Source of the DNA: Chitinophaga pinensis
GTDB taxonomy: Bacteria > Pseudomonadota > Gammaproteobacteria > Burkholderiales > Burkholderiaceae_C
DNA length: 64,000 nt
Reading direction: 5' to 3'
NCBI GenBank assembly: GCA_943326015.2
Contig: CALPRQ020000014.1
Span: forward strand, 20,492-84,491
In this document: positions 60,498 to 64,000 of the stretch, piece after piece
Numbering within the stretch: position 1 is the first letter of the stretch
Layout: each line of letters opens with the position of its first letter
Notes under the pieces: generated by a model
The model's input: the letters and a program-made list of their open reading frames with translations, nothing else
The model's database searches: none
What the model was told of the DNA's origin: nothing
Translations under genes and position numbers: made by a program

Positions 60498-62753
60498 TCA
60501 GGCATGATCACCTGGTCGCGCCAGCTCGGCCGGCGTCACCCGGGTGAACGGCGGCAGCCCCTGCAACAGACGCTGGCCATAGCTGGTGCGCGTCAGCCGG
60601 CGGTCGTAGCAGGTCACATGCGCCTCGTCCTCCTCGGTGCGGATGGCGCGGCCCACCCACTGCGCGAGCCGGATCGCGGTCGCCGGCACCACCAGCTCGG
60701 TGAACGGGTCGCGCCCGACCTGACGCAGCCATTCGGCGCGCGCCTCGCCGACCGGATCATCGGGCGGCGCGAACGGCAGCTTGGTGATGAACAGGTCCTC
60801 GCACAGACGGCCCGGCAGGTCCAGCCCCTCGCCGAAGGACTGCATGCCGAAGATCACCGACGGTCGGCCGGCCGCGACCCGCTCGCGGTGCCGACTCAGC
60901 AGCTGCCAGCGCGGCAGCGCGGTCTGCACCAGCACGATCTCGCGCAGCGCGTCGGTCAAGGATTCCTCGGCCAGCCGCAACTGGACGCGCGAGGTGAACA
61001 GCACCAGCGCGCCATGCTCGACCCGCTTGAGGTCGCGAAGCAGCGCCTGCACCATGGCCGCGTTGTAGGCGGTGGCCTCCTTGGGGTCGGGCAGGTCGTC
61101 GACCAGCACCAGCCGGCCCTGGCGCGCGAAGTCGAACGGGCTCTGGACTTCCAGCGCCAGCGTGCAAGGGTCGCCGAACAGGCCGACCTCCTTGAGGAAG
61201 AAGTCGAAGCGACCCAGGCTGGTCAGCGTGGCCGAGGTCAGCACCGCGCCGCGCACCGTGTTCCACAGGTGATGGCGCAGCGTCGCGCCCGGCAAGGTCG
61301 GGCTGGCATGCGCCTGCAGCACGAGGTAGTCGCCCTGGGTCGCCAGCGTGAACCACTTGGCCGCCGACGCAGTCCCTTCGTCGGGCTCCTGCAGCAGCAG
61401 CTGGGTGGTGGTGGCAACCGCCTCCAGCCGCGGCGCCAGCATGCCGAGCTGGGCATAGAGCTGCGACAGGCGCCTGGCCTCGTCGGGCTGGGCCTTGATC
61501 TCGGCCTTCAATGCCTTGCTGACCGCGCGCAGCGCATCAAGGAAGGCCTGGGCCTGGTGCGAAAGCTGCGCCAGCGGCTCGATCAGCTCCGGATGCAGCT
61601 CGCCGCGCGGCACGCGGTAGCGCCCGGGCTGGTTGGTCAATCCTCCGGCTGCGCCGCGCCGGCTGCCAAAGGCTGGCGCGTCCTCGCCTTTCAGGGCCGA
61701 GCCATGATGGTGCATCACCAGGCGCGCCAGCTCCAGCATCAGCTGACGCAGCTGGGCCGAGATCTGCGGGATCTCGGCCACCTCGGATACCGCGAGCAGG
61801 CCACCCGTGCGCAGCGCCTGGCTGGCGAGCTTGTCGACCCACTTGAGCCGGCTCAGGTCCATGCTGCTGGCGAACTGGTCGAGCGCGATACCCGGCAGAT
61901 GATGCGCCTCATCGAGCACCAGCAGGCAGTTGTCGAGCTCGGGCAGCATGCGCGAGCCGAGCGATGACAGCAGCAGGTCGTGGTTGACCACGATCACCTG
62001 CGCGCCGACCAGGCTCTTGCGTGCCGCGTAATAGCTGCACTGGTCGTAGGCCGGGCAATGGCGCGCGGTGCAGCTGCTGCCCTCGGCGGCCACCGCCGCC
62101 CACCAGGCGCCTTCGGGCGGTTGTTCGAGCTGGTCGCGGTCGCCGTCCCAGCGGCCGCGATCGAGCTGGCGCTGCAGGTCCTGGTAGAAAGTCTGGCGTT
62201 CGACCTGTTGTTGCGCCAGGCTTGAGGCCAGGCTGGCGCTGGTCGGACGCGCCTCGTCAGCGAACAGGTCGTCCTCGGCATCCCAGGCCGCATCGCCGTC
62301 GCCCGCGTCGGCCCCCTGCGCCCAGCGGTCGAGCTTGAGCTTGCAGACATAGCGCCCGCGCCCCTTGGCCAGCGCAAAGCGGAACGGCTGCGGCAGGCTG
62401 TTGGCCAGCGCTGGCAGGTCCTTGGCCACCAGCTGCTCCTGCAGCGCGACGGTGGCGGTCGAGATCATCACGCGCGTGTTGCGCGCCAGGGCCAGCGCGA
62501 TCGCGGGCACGCTGTAGGCCAGCGACTTGCCGACCCCGGTGCCGGCCTGGATCACCGCGATCGAGCGCTGCGGCTCAAGCGCCTCGATCGGGCCGTCCTC
62601 GTCCTCGGGCGGCTTGCCGAGATCCGCCTCGCTGAAGGTCAGCGCCACCTGCTCGGCCATCAGCCGCTGGCCGGCGCGCGCGCGCAATCCGCTGCCAGCC
62701 ACCACCTCGTCGAACACCTGCAGCGCCGCTCGCGCCATTTCTACCTTGGACAT
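60498..62753 (-). CDS. dinG: ATP-dependent DNA helicase DinG (XPD-like, Fe-S)
   Basis: 751 aa from start 62753. Walker A QAGTGVGKSLAYSVPAIALA, Fe-S cysteines (YVCKLKL and CTARHCPAYDQCSYY), DEAH-type box LVLDEAHHLPG, and helicase motifs V-VI (FGMQSFGEGLDLPG, QWVGRAIRTEED). It unwinds DNA structures such as R-loops and G-quadruplexes at stalled forks. The open frame upstream runs into the tRNA-Ser promoter region and is not used. Confidence 0.95.
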   Translation of the reverse strand: MSKVEMARAALQVFDEVVAGSGLRARAGQRLMAEQVALTFSEADLGKPPEDEDGPIEALEPQRSIAVIQAGTGVGKSLAYSVPAIALALARNTRVMISTATVALQEQLVAKDLPALANSLPQPFRFALAKGRGRYVCKLKLDRWAQGADAGDGDAAWDAEDDLFADEARPTSASLASSLAQQQVERQTFYQDLQRQLDRGRWDGDRDQLEQPPEGAWWAAVAAEGSSCTARHCPAYDQCSYYAARKSLVGAQVIVVNHDLLLSSLGSRMLPELDNCLLVLDEAHHLPGIALDQFASSMDLSRLKWVDKLASQALRTGGLLAVSEVAEIPQISAQLRQLMLELARLVMHHHGSALKGEDAPAFGSRRGAAGGLTNQPGRYRVPRGELHPELIEPLAQLSHQAQAFLDALRAVSKALKAEIKAQPDEARRLSQLYAQLGMLAPRLEAVATTTQLLLQEPDEGTASAAKWFTLATQGDYLVLQAHASPTLPGATLRHHLWNTVRGAVLTSATLTSLGRFDFFLKEVGLFGDPCTLALEVQSPFDFARQGRLVLVDDLPDPKEATAYNAAMVQALLRDLKRVEHGALVLFTSRVQLRLAEESLTDALREIVLVQTALPRWQLLSRHRERVAAGRPSVIFGMQSFGEGLDLPGRLCEDLFITKLPFAPPDDPVGEARAEWLRQVGRDPFTELVVPATAIRLAQWVGRAIRTEEDEAHVTCYDRRLTRTSYGQRLLQGLPPFTRVTPAELARPGDHA

Positions 62754-62834
62754 GGGGCCGGAGTGTGGCACGAAAACCGGCCTGGCAGGCCTTACAATGG
62801 TCACTGCACCGACCATCACGGTCGTCTTGTGCAA

Positions 62835-62925
62835 GGAAACGTGGCCGAGCGGTTTAAGGCAGCGCTCTTGAAAAGCGCCGAGGGCTTATCCCCCTCCGTG
62901 AGTTCGAATCTCACCGTTTCCGCCA
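62835..62925 (+). tRNA. tRNA-Ser (UGA)
   Basis: 91 nt with encoded CCA, a long variable arm (GCCGAGGGCTTATCCCCCTC) typical of tRNA-Ser, anticodon loop CTTGAAA (anticodon TGA), T-loop GTTCGAATC and acceptor GGAAACG/CGTTTCC. Confidence 0.96.
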
Positions 62926-62939
62926 TCTTGGAGATGCGC

Positions 62940-63311
62940 ATGATCAAAAGCGGCGCACTGGGCGAACTGGCGGCGATGAAGCACTTTCTCAGTCTCGGCT
63001 TCGAGGTCTACACAGCCGTGACTGACAGCTCCACCTACGACATCATCCTGGCTAGAGATGGACAGTTGCTCAGGGTCGAGGTCAAGACAACGGCAGCCCG
63101 AACCAAGAACAACAAAGGCTGGGTAGTGCACCTCAAGCGCGTGCGGCCCAACAAGACCCAAAACAAGATCCACCCCTTCGACAGCAGCAAAATCGACCTG
63201 CTGGCCGTCTACATCATGCCGCTGGACCGGATCATCACTTTCGAAGCCAAGAATCTGCAACAGCGCTCGACACTGTCCATACTGGACGAGCAGCTGGCCA
63301 CGCTGTCTTGA
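62940..63311 (+). CDS. PD-(D/E)XK nuclease-fold protein next to tRNA-Ser
   Basis: 123 aa from ATG 62940 (the longer ORF would read through the tRNA). Core nuclease residues are Glu9 (LGELAAM), Asp34 (STYDIIL) and E47-V-K49 (LLRVEVKTT). This spacing resembles the free-standing or intron-encoded PD-(D/E)XK group that includes I-Ssp6803I. It would cut DNA; no intron is visible in the tRNA. It starts 14 bp after the tRNA 3' end and may use its transcript. Possibly a mobile or defence gene. Confidence 0.75.
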   Translation: MIKSGALGELAAMKHFLSLGFEVYTAVTDSSTYDIILARDGQLLRVEVKTTAARTKNNKGWVVHLKRVRPNKTQNKIHPFDSSKIDLLAVYIMPLDRIITFEAKNLQQRSTLSILDEQLATLS

Positions 63312-63342
63312 CGCGCAGCGCATTTGACCCGATCCGAGCGGC

Positions 63343-63368
63343 AAGCCTCGGGGTTCAGCCCGAGGTTT
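63343..63368. repeat. Subterminal hairpin of the IS200/IS605 left end
   Basis: AAGCCTCGGG-gttcag-CCCGAGGTTT is a 10-bp stem (one G-T pair), five bases past the tnpA stop. IS200/IS605 transposases recognise such imperfect hairpins near the ends on single-stranded DNA. Confidence 0.65.
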
Positions 63369-63374
63369 GAGCGA

Positions 63375-63794
63375 TCAGGCCGGCACGGCCCGTTGCTGCT
63401 CAATATACTGTCGCAGGATTTCGATCGGCGCACCGCCACATGATGCGGCAAAGTAGCTTGGCGACCACAATACCCCGCGCCGTTTGAGCCACGGATGGAA
63501 GTCCCCGAACTCCTTGCGCATCATCCGGCTCGACACCCCCTTCAGGCTGTTCACCAGCGTCGATAGCGCCACTTTCGGCGGGTAGTCCACCAACAGGTGA
63601 ACGTGATCCGCCTCGCCATTGAACTCCACCAGCGTGGCGCCGAAGTCCTCGCAGACCGAGCGCAGAATTCGCTCCAGTGCGGCCATATGTTCCTGCCGGA
63701 AGACACCGCGACGGTACTTCGTCACAAAGACCAAGTGTGCGTGAAGGATGAACATGCAATGTCTTCCAGTGCGGATGTCTTGTCTTGATGTCAT
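63375..63794 (-). CDS. tnpA: IS200/IS605 transposase TnpA (HUH tyrosine transposase)
   Basis: 139 aa from start 63794 (the open frame continues into tnpB on the other strand). HUH motif His64-Val-His66 in EADHVHLLVD and catalytic Tyr130 in ILRQYIEQQ. YHLVFVTKYRR-like N-terminus (AHLVFVTKYRRGVF). It makes single-strand peel-and-paste transposition. Both catalytic motifs are intact, so it may be active. Confidence 0.95.
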   Translation of the reverse strand: MTSRQDIRTGRHCMFILHAHLVFVTKYRRGVFRQEHMAALERILRSVCEDFGATLVEFNGEADHVHLLVDYPPKVALSTLVNSLKGVSSRMMRKEFGDFHPWLKRRGVLWSPSYFAASCGGAPIEILRQYIEQQRAVPA

Positions 63795-63818
63795 AGACCA
63801 AGTATATTTCGGCTTGTC

Positions 63819-64000
63819 ATGGTCACCACAAGAACCCTCCAGCTGCGCCTGAAGGACAAGCACGCCCGCGTGCTGCGTCAGATGGCGCGCGAGGTCAATC
63901 AGGTCTGGAACCACATCAACGAAGTCTCCGTCCGGGCCGCTCGCCCTTTTTCGGGCCAGCCGCGCTACCTCTCGGGCTACGACCTGCAAAAGCTCACGGC
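63819..64000 (+). CDS. tnpB: IS605-type TnpB (OrfB) RNA-guided nuclease, N-terminal part only
   Basis: 60 codons before the window ends. TLQLRLKDKHARVLRQMARE and VNQVWNHINEVSVRAA are the usual TnpB N-terminal helix-turn-helix region; the RuvC-like and zinc-finger parts would follow outside. TnpB of this family is a DNA nuclease guided by an RNA from the element's right end. Confidence 0.88.
   Translation, partial: MVTTRTLQLRLKDKHARVLRQMAREVNQVWNHINEVSVRAARPFSGQPRYLSGYDLQKLT

Larger units (their letters stand above)
63343..64000. mobile_element. IS200/IS605-family insertion sequence, cut by window edge
   Basis: Leftward tnpA and rightward tnpB are divergent with 24 bp between their start codons, the IS605 arrangement. 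A subterminal hairpin at 63343-63368 marks the probable left end. The right end and most of tnpB lie beyond the window. Confidence 0.88.

Noticed and set aside
60475..60500. tgagcg/cgctca stem between convergent fccB and dinG
   Set aside because: Only 6-bp arms with a long loop and no T-run; overlaps both stop codons.

Overview
The window reads as chromosomal DNA of a high-GC beta-proteobacterium, most likely Burkholderiales (Sphaerotilus/Leptothrix/Comamonadaceae-like). This is inferred from the tig-clpP-clpX-lon order, an EpsD/exosortase/PEP-CTERM system, ETF-QO, a xanthine dehydrogenase with a BMP-type purine transporter, and GC-rich codon use. It was not tested by any search.

1-21,800: an exopolysaccharide locus in two arms. 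The rightward arm (1-9.0 kb) has a Wzy/O-antigen-ligase-like polymerase cut by the window edge, two paralogous glycoside-hydrolase-like lipoproteins alternating with two glycosyltransferases, and an acyltransferase. A lone OmpR-type response regulator and an AT-rich acyltransferase sit at the junction. The leftward arm (21.8 to 11.2 kb) is tightly overlapped: a low-complexity PEP-CTERM protein, EpsD, an exosortase carrying an EpsI-like domain, five glycosyltransferases and two hexapeptide-repeat acyltransferases. Together these would build, acylate, trim and export a surface polymer and sort PEP-CTERM proteins.

22.0-33.9 kb: housekeeping genes. These are tRNA-Cys and tRNA-Gly, lon, clpX, clpP, tig, ETF-QO, a HAD phosphatase, hemH, hslR and guanine deaminase.

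33.9-43.8 kb: a zinc-type ABC importer headed by a small His-rich membrane protein and preceded by queE-queD, where the QueD-like protein lacks the usual catalytic Cys. Then come a branched-chain-amino-acid-type ABC operon and an adenine/adenosine deaminase. 43.9-45.0 kb is a decayed accessory patch with a 30-bp tandem-repeat membrane protein, a small unknown ORF and an IS3-type transposase remnant.

45.1-54.7 kb: scpB, a BMP-family purine/nucleoside ABC transporter, and divergent xdhA-xdhB. With guaD and the adenine deaminase this forms a loose purine-use region. XdhA lacks the CxC pair of its second [2Fe-2S] site.

54.7-60.5 kb: a cassette of DUF6502-DUF5666-RTX protein-cytochrome c (with an Ig-like domain)-flavocytochrome c sulfide dehydrogenase flavoprotein, headed by a palindrome. 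60.5-64 kb: dinG, tRNA-Ser(UGA) with a free-standing PD-(D/E)XK nuclease gene just after it, and an IS200/IS605 element whose tnpB runs off the end.
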